A stretch of DNA of 43,585 bases from Cardinium endosymbiont of Culicoides punctatus. Lineage in GTDB: Bacteria; Bacteroidota; Bacteroidia; Cytophagales; Amoebophilaceae. The stretch lies in the NCBI RefSeq assembly GCF_004354815.1, contig NZ_QWJI01000005.1, forward strand, positions 1-43,585, in the 5' to 3' direction. The notes under the pieces were generated by a model that was given only the letters and a program-made list of their open reading frames with translations, was not told the DNA's origin and did not search any database. The first letter of the stretch is position 1. Each line of letters starts with the position of its first letter. A program made the translations under genes and the position numbers. Of the stretch, positions 8,812 through 18,216 are shown one piece after another.

Positions 8812-9279
8812 TTATGTAATTATCTGATTACTACCAGAACGTTCTAAGTCTCTTTCTTTAATAGCCTGACGTTTATCATGGATTTTTTTTCCACGTGATA
8901 GGGCTATCTCTACTTTAGCAAACCCTCTTTGATTGATAAATAGTTGCAAAGGTATTATGGTAAGTCCTTTTGCTTGACTTTTAATTAGCTTTTGTAATTC
9001 TTTTTTTTGCAATAGCAACTTTCGGTCACGTTTCTCTTCATGGTTATAGATATTACCATGGACATATGCATCAATATGCATGCCTTTTATGCAAAGTGAA
9101 GATTGATTAAAGTAACAATATGCTTCTTGCAGTGATGCTTTACCCATTCGAATGGACTTTATTTCTGTCCCTTGTAAAACAATGCCAGCTACATATCTCT
9201 CTAAAAAACTAAATTCAAAACGGGCTTTTCTATTTTGAATATGAACATTTACAGGAAGTTTCGTTTTTTTTCCTGACAT
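8812..9279 (-). CDS. smpB: SsrA-binding protein SmpB
   Basis: SmpB binds tmRNA (SsrA) and brings it to stalled ribosomes for trans-translation. The 155-aa product shows the family pattern: RKARFEFSFLERYVAGIVL, then GTEIKSIRMGKASLQEAY, then the loop with RDRKLLLQKKE, and the basic tail ALSRGKKIHDKRQAIKERD. The length is typical. It is a single gene with no close same-strand neighbour; tmRNA itself is not seen in the window. Confidence 0.95.
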   Translation of the reverse strand: MSGKKTKLPVNVHIQNRKARFEFSFLERYVAGIVLQGTEIKSIRMGKASLQEAYCYFNQSSLCIKGMHIDAYVHGNIYNHEEKRDRKLLLQKKELQKLIKSQAKGLTIIPLQLFINQRGFAKVEIALSRGKKIHDKRQAIKERDLERSGSNQIIT

Positions 9280-9573
9280 ATATTTACTTTAAAGAAAGTG
9301 TTGTATAATGTGTCATTATTATGAATTGTTTACAGACTTTTTGTTATACCAAACAAATAAAAATAGGAATAAAACCCCAAAAAACACGCTCATTTACTAT
9401 TATTTAAGCCTAAGTTGTTGTCTTAATTTTTATTCGCCTAGATGAAACACAATCCTTAGTTACCATACAATTTTTTTACTTAGGCATGGAACCAGTTTTA
9501 GTGATTATAAATTTATTCAACAATATTATTGCTATATTGTGTCGGTAACAAAAAAAGAAAATAACTATTTATT

Positions 9574-11214
9574 ATGGAAAAGGAACCTTGGCTTACTCAT
9601 TATCCTGAATCACTGCTTCAAAAAATTGATTTTTCTGCATATAGCTCATTGGTCCATATGATAGAAGAAACTTTTTCAAAATATAGAGATTTGCCAATGT
9701 GTGAAAACATGGGTAAAATACTTACTTTTGATGCAGTAGATAAACTTTCAAAATCTTTTGCGGCTTATATACAACAATATACCAATTTAGAAATTGGCAC
9801 ACATGTTGCCATTCAATTACCCAATCTACTACAATACCCAATTGTAGTATTTGGTCTATTACGTGCAGGTTTAGTAGTTGTAAACATTAATCCACAATAT
9901 ACTCCTCATGAAATGGCTTACCAGCTCAAAGACGCTGGTGTACGGGCTATTGTTGTATTAGAGAATTTTGCTTACAAGCTGGCTAAAATCTTGCCAGAGA
10001 CATCTATACAAACGATTATTATTACAAAGGTAGGTGACATGCTTGGTTCCGTTAAAGGCAGGTTGCTAAATTTTGCCATTAAACATATTAAAAAACTGAT
10101 TCCTACATATGATCTCCCACAGGCAATCTCTTTTAAACAAACATTAGAGATAGGTAGAAAAGCCATATTTTCTCCTGTATCTTTACAGTCTTCAGATATA
10201 GCTTTTTTGCAATATACTGGTGGTACTACTGGCGTGTCAAAAGCAGCTATTCTATCTCATGGGAACATTACAGCTAACTTACAACAACTAGAACCTGTAA
10301 TGCGTCTTAGATTAAAGGAAAGGGTAGAGAGAACCATTATCCCACTTCCATTTTATCATATTTTAGGGTTAGGCAGCCTATTTGCTATGGCTAAAATAGG
10401 TGCAAAATCTTTACTTATTACAAATCCTAGAGATATTCCAAGATTTGTAAAAGAATTAAAAAAAAATAAACCGACTTGTTTAATAGGACTCAATACGCTT
10501 TTTGAAAAACTATTAACCAATGAGCAATTTAGAAAATTAGATTTTTCTACTATGAAACTTACAGTAGCAGGGGGCATGAGCACACAAGCCATTGTTAAGG
10601 AACAATGGGAGGGATTAACTGGTAGTAAACTCGTAGAAGGATATGGTCTTACAGAATGTTCTCCTGGTGTTTCTACAGATATGATAAATGGGGTAAACCA
10701 TATCCCTTTTCCAGAAACATCTGTAATAATAGCTAATGAAGAAGGTGATGCGTTACCTTACGGAGTAGCAGGAGAGTTACTCGTTAAAGGTCCTCAGGTA
10801 ACCCAATCTTATTGGCAAAAGCCAATGGAAACAGAACAGGCTTTTATCAATGGATGGTTTAGAACGGGTGACATTGCCATTATGGATGCAAATGGATTTA
10901 TATCAATTGTAGATCGTAAAAAAGATATGATTAATGTTTCTGGATTTAATGTATATCCCAATGAGATAGAGCATGTTTTAATAGGCCATCCTAAAGTATT
11001 AGAGGTCGGTGCTATTGGCGTAGAAGATATTACACTCAAAGAAGCTATAAAGGTATTTATTGTAAAAAAGGATGCAACACTCACTGCAGAGGAAATTATA
11101 AACTACTGTAAGGAAAAAATGACTCGATATAAAATTCCTAAATATATTGAGTTCCGCAATAGTTTGCCTAAATCTCCTATTGGGAAAGTACTCCGGAAGC
11201 TTTTAAAAGAATAG
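9574..11214 (+). CDS. fadD: Long-chain fatty acid-CoA ligase (AMP-binding)
   Basis: This enzyme activates fatty acids to acyl-CoA through an acyl-AMP. The 546-aa protein is full length. It has the ATP-binding motif YTGGTTGVSKAA (214-225), the EGYGLTECSPG motif, the GWFRTGDIA motif with the ribose-binding Asp, the hinge DRKKDMINVSGFNVYPNEIE and the C-terminal catalytic lysine in SPIGKVLRK. For an intracellular bacterium it may channel host fatty acids into lipid synthesis; that is inference. It is followed by a hairpin terminator. The symbol rests on family resemblance; closely related acyl-CoA synthetases cannot be excluded. Confidence 0.85.
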   Translation: MEKEPWLTHYPESLLQKIDFSAYSSLVHMIEETFSKYRDLPMCENMGKILTFDAVDKLSKSFAAYIQQYTNLEIGTHVAIQLPNLLQYPIVVFGLLRAGLVVVNINPQYTPHEMAYQLKDAGVRAIVVLENFAYKLAKILPETSIQTIIITKVGDMLGSVKGRLLNFAIKHIKKLIPTYDLPQAISFKQTLEIGRKAIFSPVSLQSSDIAFLQYTGGTTGVSKAAILSHGNITANLQQLEPVMRLRLKERVERTIIPLPFYHILGLGSLFAMAKIGAKSLLITNPRDIPRFVKELKKNKPTCLIGLNTLFEKLLTNEQFRKLDFSTMKLTVAGGMSTQAIVKEQWEGLTGSKLVEGYGLTECSPGVSTDMINGVNHIPFPETSVIIANEEGDALPYGVAGELLVKGPQVTQSYWQKPMETEQAFINGWFRTGDIAIMDANGFISIVDRKKDMINVSGFNVYPNEIEHVLIGHPKVLEVGAIGVEDITLKEAIKVFIVKKDATLTAEEIINYCKEKMTRYKIPKYIEFRNSLPKSPIGKVLRKLLKE

Positions 11215-11299
11215 GCATCGGTTCTGATTTTAGCCATGCAATATTCTTAGGAAGGCAATATTGCTAATTATATATGTATAAAACTTACTATACTGTAAA

Positions 11300-11326
11300 C
11301 CACCTGCCGGTGGCCTTATTTTTTTA
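11300..11326 (+). terminator. Intrinsic terminator after the acyl-CoA ligase gene
   Basis: CCACC-TGCC-GGTGG forms a 5-bp GC-rich stem with a 4-nt loop, followed three bases later by ATTTTTTT. It ends 5 bases before the rimM start, so rimM needs read-through or a start of transcription within or after it. Confidence 0.6.
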
Positions 11327-11330
11327 ACAC

Positions 11331-11900
11331 ATGTCTTTATTTTCCATTCAACTATTTTACGATTCCATTCAAAGAGATCAGTACTTCCATATTGGCTCAT
11401 TCGGAAAGCCAATTGGCATCAATGGTGAAATTATAGCCAAATTTTTATATGAGCTAGATGAGTCAGTATTAAAAAAGCTGCCTGCATTCTTTGTAGAGAG
11501 AGAACAGATAAAAGTTCCCTATCATATCAACAATATTTCTTTTAAAGAGGGTAAAGCAATTGTACAATTGGATTTAATTCGATCGAAAACAGTAGCTTAT
11601 ACATTGTGCAACCTACCATTGTTTATTCCAACACCACTTAAGTCTGAATGTATAAAAACAGCGCATGCTTCTATCCCCTGTGATTTTTTAATAGACTTTT
11701 TAGTCCATGATACACAACTAGGCCCTCTGGGTAAGGTAGAGACTATATATCCTGTACAGGATCAATATATACTTGGCATTGCTTATCAGAATAAAGAATT
11801 GCTAGTCCCCTACCATAGGGAATTTATAATAAAAACAGATGAAAAACATAAAAAAATAACTATACAACTCCCAGAAGGTTATTTAGATGCTATGCAATAA
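11331..11900 (+). CDS. rimM: Ribosome maturation factor RimM
   Basis: RimM helps assemble the head of the 30S subunit by binding S19. The 189-aa product has the N-terminal barrel start FHIGSFGKPIGINGEIIAKF (about 19-38) and the C-terminal PRC-barrel with DTQLGPLGKVETIYPVQDQ and LLVPYHREFI. Length is close to the usual 165-180. The ATG at 11331 gives a short extra N-terminus; later in-frame starts would cut the conserved part. Confidence 0.9.
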   Translation: MSLFSIQLFYDSIQRDQYFHIGSFGKPIGINGEIIAKFLYELDESVLKKLPAFFVEREQIKVPYHINNISFKEGKAIVQLDLIRSKTVAYTLCNLPLFIPTPLKSECIKTAHASIPCDFLIDFLVHDTQLGPLGKVETIYPVQDQYILGIAYQNKELLVPYHREFIIKTDEKHKKITIQLPEGYLDAMQ

Positions 11901-12010
11901 GATCTGAATAGGGTATTAAAATTTAATAAAATTATGCATTTGAAAATAGCAAGAGTCAGCTTTGGAAGCTTACCATATCATATAATAAAACCACCACTGA
12001 GTAGGAATAG

Positions 12011-12083
12011 TGCCCCCTGCCGGAATCGAACCAGCAACCTACTGATTACAAATCAGTTGCTCTGCCAATTGAGCTAAGGAGGC
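12011..12083 (-). tRNA. tRNA-Thr (anticodon TGT)
   Basis: Read on the minus strand from 12083, the cloverleaf closes: acceptor GCCTCCT/AGGGGGC, D arm AGCTCAATTGGCAGAGC, anticodon loop ATTTGTAAT with TGT, and T arm GCTGGTTCGATTCCGGC. Discriminator A; CCA is not encoded. Length 73. Confidence 0.95.
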
Positions 12084-12287
12084 CGAAGATTACTTTTTAT
12101 TAAAAAGCAAAATATAATATAAATATGCCAATACTACTAGTAGTATAAAAGCTAATCAATACTTACAAGTAAAACAAATATATAAAATATTTTCCAAACT
12201 GCTCTAGCAACAAATTACATAGTACCCAATTAAGTACCATATAATTAATATTATTCCAGATTAGAACTTATTTACTGCCATTTTTTT

Positions 12288-12647
12288 TTACCTCAGCTCT
12301 TTGATACGAGCGGCTTTACCTTGTTTGCCTCGTAGATAAAAAATCCTAGCTCTACGTACATATCCCCTTCTTTTTACTTCTATTTTTTCTATGTTAGGCG
12401 AGAACAAAGGAAAGATACGTTCCACACCAACTTCTTTAGAGACCTTACGTACTGTAAATGTTTCTCCGCTACTGTTAGGATTTCTACGTTGGATCACTGT
12501 CCCCTCAAATTGCTGGATACGAACTTTATTTCCTTCTTGTATTTTTACATGCACATTAACAGTATCTCCCGCCTTAAAAAAAGCAGGACACTTTTCTGCT
12601 GGGTTGGAATTACATACTGTCTCAACATATTTTATCAAATGATTCAT
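12288..12647 (-). CDS. rplS: 50S ribosomal protein L19
   Basis: L19 lies at the 30S/50S interface. The 119-aa product contains [49 protein letters not shown] and [17 protein letters not shown], all typical of the family, at the usual length. Transcribed alone, with a 332-bp divergent spacer to lepA. Confidence 0.96.
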   Translation of the reverse strand: MNHLIKYVETVCNSNPAEKCPAFFKAGDTVNVHVKIQEGNKVRIQQFEGTVIQRRNPNSSGETFTVRKVSKEVGVERIFPLFSPNIEKIEVKRRGYVRRARIFYLRGKQGKAARIKELR

Positions 12648-12979
12648 GTCTGGGTCTCTACTAATTTAAATTTTTTATCAAAAAGATACCATAAAGATAA
12701 TAAAATCTTCTAATTTTTTCACTGTACCTTGTATGCTAAAATTTTAAACGAAAAAATGAACTGCATTCATTTCCAAAAGACAACTATGTGCTTTGAAGAG
12801 AGCAGAAAATTTGCAGCAAAGTAAATACTTATGAACACATACTTAGCAAGTTGATTTTTGTATAAAGATATTTCAGGATAAATTTAGAGTAATATTTTTC
12901 AAATTCCGTACATTAGTAATACATTGTAATTTGAACTTATAATGAGTCAAGCGATTCCTGATTTCAGCGACTGAATTTA
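12648..12979. other. Divergent intergenic region between rplS and lepA
   Basis: 332 bases that should hold the promoters for rplS (minus) and lepA (plus). I find no clear TTTG-N19-TAnnTTTG promoter; TGTAATTTG near 12930 is one base off the -7 form. No RNA gene or coding frame is recognisable. Confidence 0.35.
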
Positions 12980-14779
12980 ATGAAAAACATTAGAAATTTT
13001 TGCATAATTGCACACATTGACCATGGGAAAAGTACCCTTGCAGATCGTTTACTAGAATTAACCGAAACCATTGGTGTACGGGAGCAGAAAAATCAAGTAT
13101 TAGATAATATGGATTTAGAGCGTGAGCGAGGTATTACGATCAAAAGCCATGCCATTCAGATGAAGTATGTTCTTGATGGCCAGTCCTATTTACTTAACCT
13201 AATTGATACGCCGGGACATGTCGACTTTACCTATGAAGTTTCTCGATCTATTGCTGCTTGTGAGGGTGCCTTATTAGTTATAGATGCCTCACAGGGGGTA
13301 GAAGCACAAACCATTTCCAACTTGTATCTCGCATTGGAACAAAATCTGACCATTATCCCTGTACTCAATAAGATAGATCTTCCTGGAGCGATGCCAGAAG
13401 ATGTCAAAGACCAAATTGTAGAATTGATAGGATGTGATAGAGATAGCATTATCTCTGCCAGTGCAAAGCAAGGTATAGGGATTCGTGAAATTCTACAAGC
13501 AGTCGTTACCCACATACCCGCACCTAAAGGAGATGTTAATGCGCCATTACAATCTATGATTTTTGACTCCGTTTACAACACTTTTCGTGGAGTAGAGGTG
13601 TATTTTAGGGTTTTTAATGGAACCATTAAACCAGGAGATCAAATTAAATTTATTAGTACAGATGTAACCTACAAGGTAGAAGAAGTCGGCGTATTAAAAC
13701 TCCAACAAGTTCCCCAGTTATTTATAGAAGCGGGAAATGTAGGATACATGATAGCTGGGATTAAAAATGCAAGTGAGGTAAAGGTTGGGGATACGATTAC
13801 ACATATAGATAAAGCTGGACATGCTACAGGCATGGCACTTAAAGGATTTGAAGATGTCAAGCCTATGGTTTTTGCTGGAATATATCCAGTAGATACTACG
13901 GAGTATGAGCTACTCAGAGACTCCATGGAGAAACTAAAGTTAAATGATGCATCACTTGTCTGGGAGCCAGAAACATCGGCTGCTTTGGGCTTTGGGTTTC
14001 GATGTGGTTTCCTTGGCATGCTCCATATGGAAATTATCCAGGAACGTCTTGAAAAAGAATTCAATATCACTATTATAACTACTGTTCCATCGGTACAATT
14101 TCATGTAATTGATAACAAAGGTCAATTGGTAAAGATCCAAGCTCCTGCAGAAATGCCAGACTTAAATATAGTAGATCGGATTGAAGAGCCACTTATTCTA
14201 GCACAAATTATTACGAAATCTGAATTTGTGGGAGGCATTATAAAACTCTGCATGGACAGAAGGGGTATTTTTAAAAACCAGGTATACCTCACAACAGATC
14301 GTGTAGAACTTAGTTTTGAACTACCTTTAGCAGAAGTAGTATTCGATTTCTTTGATAAACTGAAGACCATCTCACGAGGATATGCTTCGTTAGACTATGA
14401 ATTATCTAGATTTATAGAGTCTGATCTTGTAAAATTAGATATTCTATTGCACAATGAAAAAGTAGATGCGTTGTCAGCCATTGTTCATAGAAACAATGCT
14501 TATGACCGTGGCAAGGTCTTATGTAAAAAACTTAAAGAAATCATTCCTCGACATATGTTTGAAGTTAGTATTCAAGCAGCTATTGGTAGTAAAATAATTG
14601 CCAGAGAGACTGTCAAATCATTGCGAAAGAACGTAATTGCTAAATGCTATGGAGGAGATATCTCACGTAAAAGAAAGCTTTTAGAAAAACAAAAAAAAGG
14701 GAAAAAAAGAATGCGACAAGTTGGATCAGTGGAAGTTCCACAAGAGGCTTTTATGGCTGTATTAAAGCTAGATGAATAA
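12980..14779 (+). CDS. lepA: Elongation factor 4 (LepA), GTPase
   Basis: LepA is a ribosome-bound translational GTPase. The 599-aa protein is full length. G1 AHIDHGKST is at 11-19, the switch I region has [12 protein letters not shown]3 is DTPGHVDF and G4 is NKIDLPGA. The LepA-specific C-terminal domain ends with [20 protein letters not shown] (about 565-584), its hallmark. No anomalies. Confidence 0.97.
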   Translation: MKNIRNFCIIAHIDHGKSTLADRLLELTETIGVREQKNQVLDNMDLERERGITIKSHAIQMKYVLDGQSYLLNLIDTPGHVDFTYEVSRSIAACEGALLVIDASQGVEAQTISNLYLALEQNLTIIPVLNKIDLPGAMPEDVKDQIVELIGCDRDSIISASAKQGIGIREILQAVVTHIPAPKGDVNAPLQSMIFDSVYNTFRGVEVYFRVFNGTIKPGDQIKFISTDVTYKVEEVGVLKLQQVPQLFIEAGNVGYMIAGIKNASEVKVGDTITHIDKAGHATGMALKGFEDVKPMVFAGIYPVDTTEYELLRDSMEKLKLNDASLVWEPETSAALGFGFRCGFLGMLHMEIIQERLEKEFNITIITTVPSVQFHVIDNKGQLVKIQAPAEMPDLNIVDRIEEPLILAQIITKSEFVGGIIKLCMDRRGIFKNQVYLTTDRVELSFELPLAEVVFDFFDKLKTISRGYASLDYELSRFIESDLVKLDILLHNEKVDALSAIVHRNNAYDRGKVLCKKLKEIIPRHMFEVSIQAAIGSKIIARETVKSLRKNVIAKCYGGDISRKRKLLEKQKKGKKRMRQVGSVEVPQEAFMAVLKLDE

Positions 14780-14949
14780 AAGAAGTTATTATTCCTTAAT
14801 TTTTATTAGGAACTTCATCATATTAGGACTGATTGGGAAAAGTTTCTGCTTTACAACGAGAAAAACGCGTATGGATTTTTTATAAAAATTATTTTCTGAT
14901 AATTTACGCATATTCAAGATGTATATAAATAGATGTCCATACAGCATAC

Positions 14950-14980
14950 TTTGAAGAAAGAATTAATTATAGTATATTTG
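14950..14980 (+). promoter_or_regulatory. Bacteroidota-type promoter for rpmB-rpmG-DUF4295
   Basis: TTTG (14950-14953), 19 bases, then TATATTTG (14973-14980), an exact match to the housekeeping-sigma consensus TTTG-N19-TAnnTTTG of this phylum. It lies 26 bp before the rpmB start. Confidence 0.75.
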
Positions 14981-15006
14981 TAGGTATTTTAAAAGGTATA
15001 TTTAAC

Positions 15007-15264
15007 ATGGCAAGAATTTGTGATATAACAGGGAAAAGGCCGATTGTAGGAAACAATGTGTCCCATGCAAATAATAAAACCAAAAGGTGGTTTTATCCAA
15101 ATTTGCAGAAGAAAAATTTTTATATTCCAGAAGAAGATATTTGGGTTCCATTTAAAGTCTGTACTTCTGTTATCCGTACCATAAACAAAAAAGGTATTAG
15201 TGCGGTTTTAAAAGAAGCCAAACAACAAGGAACTCTGTCAAAGAAATATCATTGGTTGGTCTAA
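15007..15264 (+). CDS. rpmB: 50S ribosomal protein L28
   Basis: The 85-aa product begins [20 protein letters not shown] and continues [16 protein letters not shown], the Bacteroidota form of L28, with [14 protein letters not shown] at the C-terminus. First gene of a compact operon with rpmG and a DUF4295 gene, the arrangement normal for the phylum; a consensus promoter lies directly upstream. Confidence 0.97.
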   Translation: MARICDITGKRPIVGNNVSHANNKTKRWFYPNLQKKNFYIPEEDIWVPFKVCTSVIRTINKKGISAVLKEAKQQGTLSKKYHWLV

Positions 15265-15305
15265 ACCAAAAGGGTACTACACTGTAAAAAATCGTTAAAA
15301 CAAAG

Positions 15306-15491
15306 ATGGCAAAGAAAAAAGGTGGAAGAGTGCAAGTGATTTTAGAATGTACAGAGCACAAAAGTAGTGGCATGAGAGGTATGTCACGATACTGTACAGA
15401 AAAAAACAGAACTACTACTACGGCACGCATGGAGTTAAAAAAGTATAATCCTATACTTAAACGTCATACGGTTCACAAAGAAATTAAATAA
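15306..15491 (+). CDS. rpmG: 50S ribosomal protein L33
   Basis: The 61-aa product ([19 protein letters not shown]...) has the L33 core with [15 protein letters not shown]. It has one cysteine in LEC and one in RYC rather than the two CxxC pairs of the zinc form, so it is the zinc-independent type. 41 bp after rpmB and 12 bp before the DUF4295 gene. Confidence 0.96.
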   Translation: MAKKKGGRVQVILECTEHKSSGMRGMSRYCTEKNRTTTTARMELKKYNPILKRHTVHKEIK

Positions 15492-15503
15492 TTACATACC
15501 ATT

Positions 15504-15662
15504 ATGGCAAAAAAGGTAGTTGCAACACTTTCCAAAGGAGATACAAAAAAATTGGTTAAATTGATTCAAGCAAAAAAATCAGAAAAAACAGGTGCTTATA
15601 CTTTTCGAAGTAAAATTATTGCACCTGAATTAATGAAAGAACTTTTATCCAAAGAAATATAA
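15504..15662 (+). CDS. DUF4295 family small basic protein
   Basis: A 52-aa basic protein, starting MAKKVVATLSKGDTKKLVKL and ending PELMKELLSKEI. Small proteins of this type occur after rpmG in Bacteroidota and are known as DUF4295; the function is unknown, but the constant ribosomal-protein context suggests a ribosome-associated role (inference). 12 bp after rpmG. Confidence 0.85.
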   Translation: MAKKVVATLSKGDTKKLVKLIQAKKSEKTGAYTFRSKIIAPELMKELLSKEI

Positions 15663-15767
15663 ATAAGTTTTTTGAAGGGGGAGGCTAAAATATTTTTGGC
15701 ATTTAAACCATTAAAAAGTAAAAATTTGTATATCCAGAGGAATTATTGGTTTTTATAGTTATTTGCT

Positions 15768-15791
15768 GATGCTTGTATTGTACAAAGCATC
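15768..15791 (+). terminator. Candidate terminator hairpin after the rpmB operon
   Basis: GATGCTTGTA and TACAAAGCATC pair (one bulged A) around a 3-nt loop, followed by TCTCTTTACTT, a weak T-rich tract. It lies 106 bp after the DUF4295 stop. The tail is poor for an intrinsic terminator. The remaining bases to ftsY (15663-15959) hold nothing else I recognise. Confidence 0.3.
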
Positions 15792-15959
15792 TCTTTACTT
15801 GCATATTTTGTCCAGTGGAGTGGTCTTATCTTTATTTTAAATCAATGTTTGATCTTAATATAAATCATTACTGTAGGAACTCCGGATAACTGCAATTTTA
15901 TATAGTTTAATAAAATTGTTTATTCATTCCAACAATGATGGAAAAAATCAAAAAAGGTC

Positions 15960-16922
15960 GTGGATATTTTTAATTTTTTTTCTAAATCTTCTAGCCCAAA
16001 AGAGAAAGGGGATGTAGAGAAGGACCTTGCTAAAACAGGAAAGTCCTTCTGGAGTAAACTGTCTAAAATTATTGTTGGTAAATCTACTGTTGATAGTGAT
16101 ATTTTAGATAAATTAGAAGAGCTTCTTCTGAGTTCAGATGTTGGAATAGCTACTACAATGCAGATCATAACCTCAATAGAAAAGCGTGTTGCACAGGATA
16201 AGTATATTAATACCAACGAACTAGATCAAATATTAAAGACTGAAGTAAAAAAACTTTTGTCCACTTCTCCTAAATTAGAATGTCTAGTCAGAGACACAGA
16301 TGTGCATCCACATATAATTCTTGTAGTAGGCGTTAATGGTGTAGGTAAAACAACAACTATTGGAAAACTTGCTGCACAGTTTATAGCTCAAGGTAAAAAG
16401 GTTATACTTGGAGCGGCAGATACTTTTCGTGCTGCTGCGGTGGAACAACTTACCATTTGGGGTAATCGTGTAGGAGCAACAGTTATAGCACGAGCCATGC
16501 AAAGCGACCCTTCTTCTGTTGCTCATGAAGCTGTGCAAAGAGGAATCGAGCAGAAAGCAGACGTTATCATTATAGACACAGCAGGTCGACTACATACTAA
16601 AATCCACCTTGTGAATGAGCTTTCTAAAATCAAACGAACGATTCAAAAATGCCTTCCTGGTGCACCTCAAGAAATATTACTTATATTAGATGGTACTACA
16701 GGCCAAAATGCTTTTATCCAAGCAGAAGCTTTTACTGCTGCGGTACAGGTTACAGGCATTGTTATCACCAAACTAGACGGAACCTCTAAAGGGGGTGTAG
16801 TACTTGGTATAGCGAATCAATTTTCTATTCCAATCAAATATATTGGAGTAGGGGAACAAATAGGGGATTTAAGACCTTTTAATGCACAAGAATTCGTCGA
16901 TTCTTTATTCCAAAATTGGTAA
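15960..16922 (+). CDS. ftsY: Signal recognition particle receptor FtsY
   Basis: FtsY is the membrane-associated SRP GTPase that receives ribosome-SRP complexes for co-translational insertion. The 320-aa product has the N domain (about 30-105) and the NG GTPase: G1 [10 protein letters not shown] (124-133), DTFRAAA (154-160), [10 protein letters not shown]4 [10 protein letters not shown] and the closing [19 protein letters not shown]. The start is a GTG at 15960 just before DIFNFFSK; ATGs at 15935 and 15938 are in another frame that stops after a few codons. The acidic A domain is minimal, as in many Bacteroidota. Confidence 0.95.
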   Translation: MDIFNFFSKSSSPKEKGDVEKDLAKTGKSFWSKLSKIIVGKSTVDSDILDKLEELLLSSDVGIATTMQIITSIEKRVAQDKYINTNELDQILKTEVKKLLSTSPKLECLVRDTDVHPHIILVVGVNGVGKTTTIGKLAAQFIAQGKKVILGAADTFRAAAVEQLTIWGNRVGATVIARAMQSDPSSVAHEAVQRGIEQKADVIIIDTAGRLHTKIHLVNELSKIKRTIQKCLPGAPQEILLILDGTTGQNAFIQAEAFTAAVQVTGIVITKLDGTSKGGVVLGIANQFSIPIKYIGVGEQIGDLRPFNAQEFVDSLFQNW

Positions 16923-16984
16923 AAACATACCTATTTCTTATATAATTGCAGTTATACTGGACTGATTTTTTAAGACAAATTTTT

Positions 16985-17016
16985 TTGTTCCATAATGTTA
17001 AAATACTTACCTTTGC
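16985..17016 (+). promoter_or_regulatory. Bacteroidota-type promoter upstream of the ubiquitin protease gene
   Basis: TTTG (16985-16988), 20 bases, then TACCTTTG (17009-17016). Both boxes match TTTG / TAnnTTTG with a spacer one base longer than ideal. It lies 35 bp before the gene start, suggesting transcription by the housekeeping sigma factor. Confidence 0.5.
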
Positions 17017-17051
17017 ATCTAACAATATTTCAATATTTAAAATTATAGGTT

Positions 17052-17987
17052 ATGCAATTCATAGATCTCGCTAAAAGGATCATACAGTCAGTAGGTGTTA
17101 TAACATCTATGTTATGGATGTCAGAATGCGCCTGTAATAGGTCTACAGTTAAAACTACACCTGTGCCAGCAGAGCCATCACTGTCTACAGAAGAAGAGCG
17201 AGATAAAGCCGTTTCGGCAGAATGGTCTGCAACGAGTACGAGAGATATAAATAATAATACTCCTCCATCTCTGGCTCCTGAAGGAGGGCCTAGGGGAATT
17301 TCTAATGTTGGCAATACTTGCTATATGAACGCCGTTTTACAAGTTATTGCTGCTTTGTATGCAGACAAGGTGCCAGATAGTCCACTCCAGGAAATGATTG
17401 CCAAAATAAATGCTCCAGAAAGGGAATGTATCAGTAGCAAGGAGGTTGATGACTTAAAAAAGGAATTAGTAAAATTGTCTGAAAAAGAGTCTGTTTTAGA
17501 AAAGATGATCCGTTCTACTGAACAACATGATGCTCATGAATTTTTTCAACTACTTAATGAAAAACTACTTTTTTTGGAACAATGTATTTCAGGTGGTGTA
17601 AATGGTTATGTGCTTGAATTTCATCCTACTAATTGGAACAATTCGTTTAGCGATATGATCAAAGAAGCAAATCCGACTTTTATCAATTTCTCTGATAAGC
17701 TATATGTTCGAATTGATCGAACGGATCCTCAAAAATCAACTAAAATAGATGATAATATAACAGAAACCAAAACAATAACCATTAAATCAGATAAAAACGA
17801 TACCGATTACACATTAAGTGGCTTTATAGTTCATAAAGGTGGAAGTATGCAGGGGGGGCATTATGTGGCTTATGTAAAAAAAGGTGGTCAATGGTACTTA
17901 TCCGATGATAGCAATGTAACAAGAAAAGAAGAAACAGCTGCAATAAAAGCATCTGAAAAGGCGTATTTATTTTTCTATACTAAATAG
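17052..17987 (+). CDS. Exported ubiquitin-specific protease (USP, peptidase C19)
   Basis: A eukaryote-like deubiquitinase candidate. The 311-aa protein has a hydrophobic N-terminus (about 10-27, IIQSVGVITSMLW followed by MSECAC), which may be a signal peptide or poorly matched lipobox. A short Ser/Glu-rich linker leads to the catalytic domain. The Cys box is GISNVGNTCYMNAVLQV with C90, the QDAHEFF-like motif is EQHDAHEFFQLL (157-168), and the His box is GGHYVAYVK with H270, followed by WYLSDDSNV with D285/D286. The order Cys-His-Asp is complete, so activity is plausible. It is small for a USP, lacking the zinc-binding fingers insertion (no CxxC pairs). USP proteins have been reported from Amoebophilus and Cardinium. 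It stands alone between ftsY and repeat DNA; I infer secretion to act on host ubiquitin conjugates. Confidence 0.88.
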   Translation: MQFIDLAKRIIQSVGVITSMLWMSECACNRSTVKTTPVPAEPSLSTEEERDKAVSAEWSATSTRDINNNTPPSLAPEGGPRGISNVGNTCYMNAVLQVIAALYADKVPDSPLQEMIAKINAPERECISSKEVDDLKKELVKLSEKESVLEKMIRSTEQHDAHEFFQLLNEKLLFLEQCISGGVNGYVLEFHPTNWNNSFSDMIKEANPTFINFSDKLYVRIDRTDPQKSTKIDDNITETKTITIKSDKNDTDYTLSGFIVHKGGSMQGGHYVAYVKKGGQWYLSDDSNVTRKEETAAIKASEKAYLFFYTK

Positions 17988-18011
17988 TCGGGTGGTGGTT
18001 AACTATTATCC

Positions 18012-18050
18012 CACATTCCGTCCCACTTATAGTTGTATTAATAGATAGTA
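18012..18050. repeat. Fragment of the CATTCCGCAC MITE-like family
   Basis: CACATTCCGTCCCACTTATA and the following TTGTATTAATAGATA match, on the opposite strand, the right end of the element at 5945-6120. About 38 bases survive. The rest of the spacer to 18216 is AT-rich without recognisable content. Confidence 0.4.
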
Positions 18051-18216
18051 ACTCCCCAGGCACCTTTTTTATAAAAAATGATTATTGAAATCAAATACAT
18101 AAGCAAGTATGCTACCAAAATTTTTACTGTATAATTTATAGTTCATTATAAATCAGCTGTAAAAATAATATTGTTTTATATAGAACATAGTATACCTGGG
18201 GGAGTTTACCATATAT

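Noticed and set aside
14782-14816. Hairpin GAAGTT...AACTTC after lepA as a terminator
   Set aside because: The stem needs a 6-base bulge and no T-run follows; not convincing.
17992-18004. GGTGGTGGTTAAC here and its reverse complement at 29104-29116 as a further element end
   Set aside because: Resembles the GGTGGTGGTACAA ends only in the first nine bases, and at 29104 it lies inside a spacer whose paralogues lack it. Too short to support.
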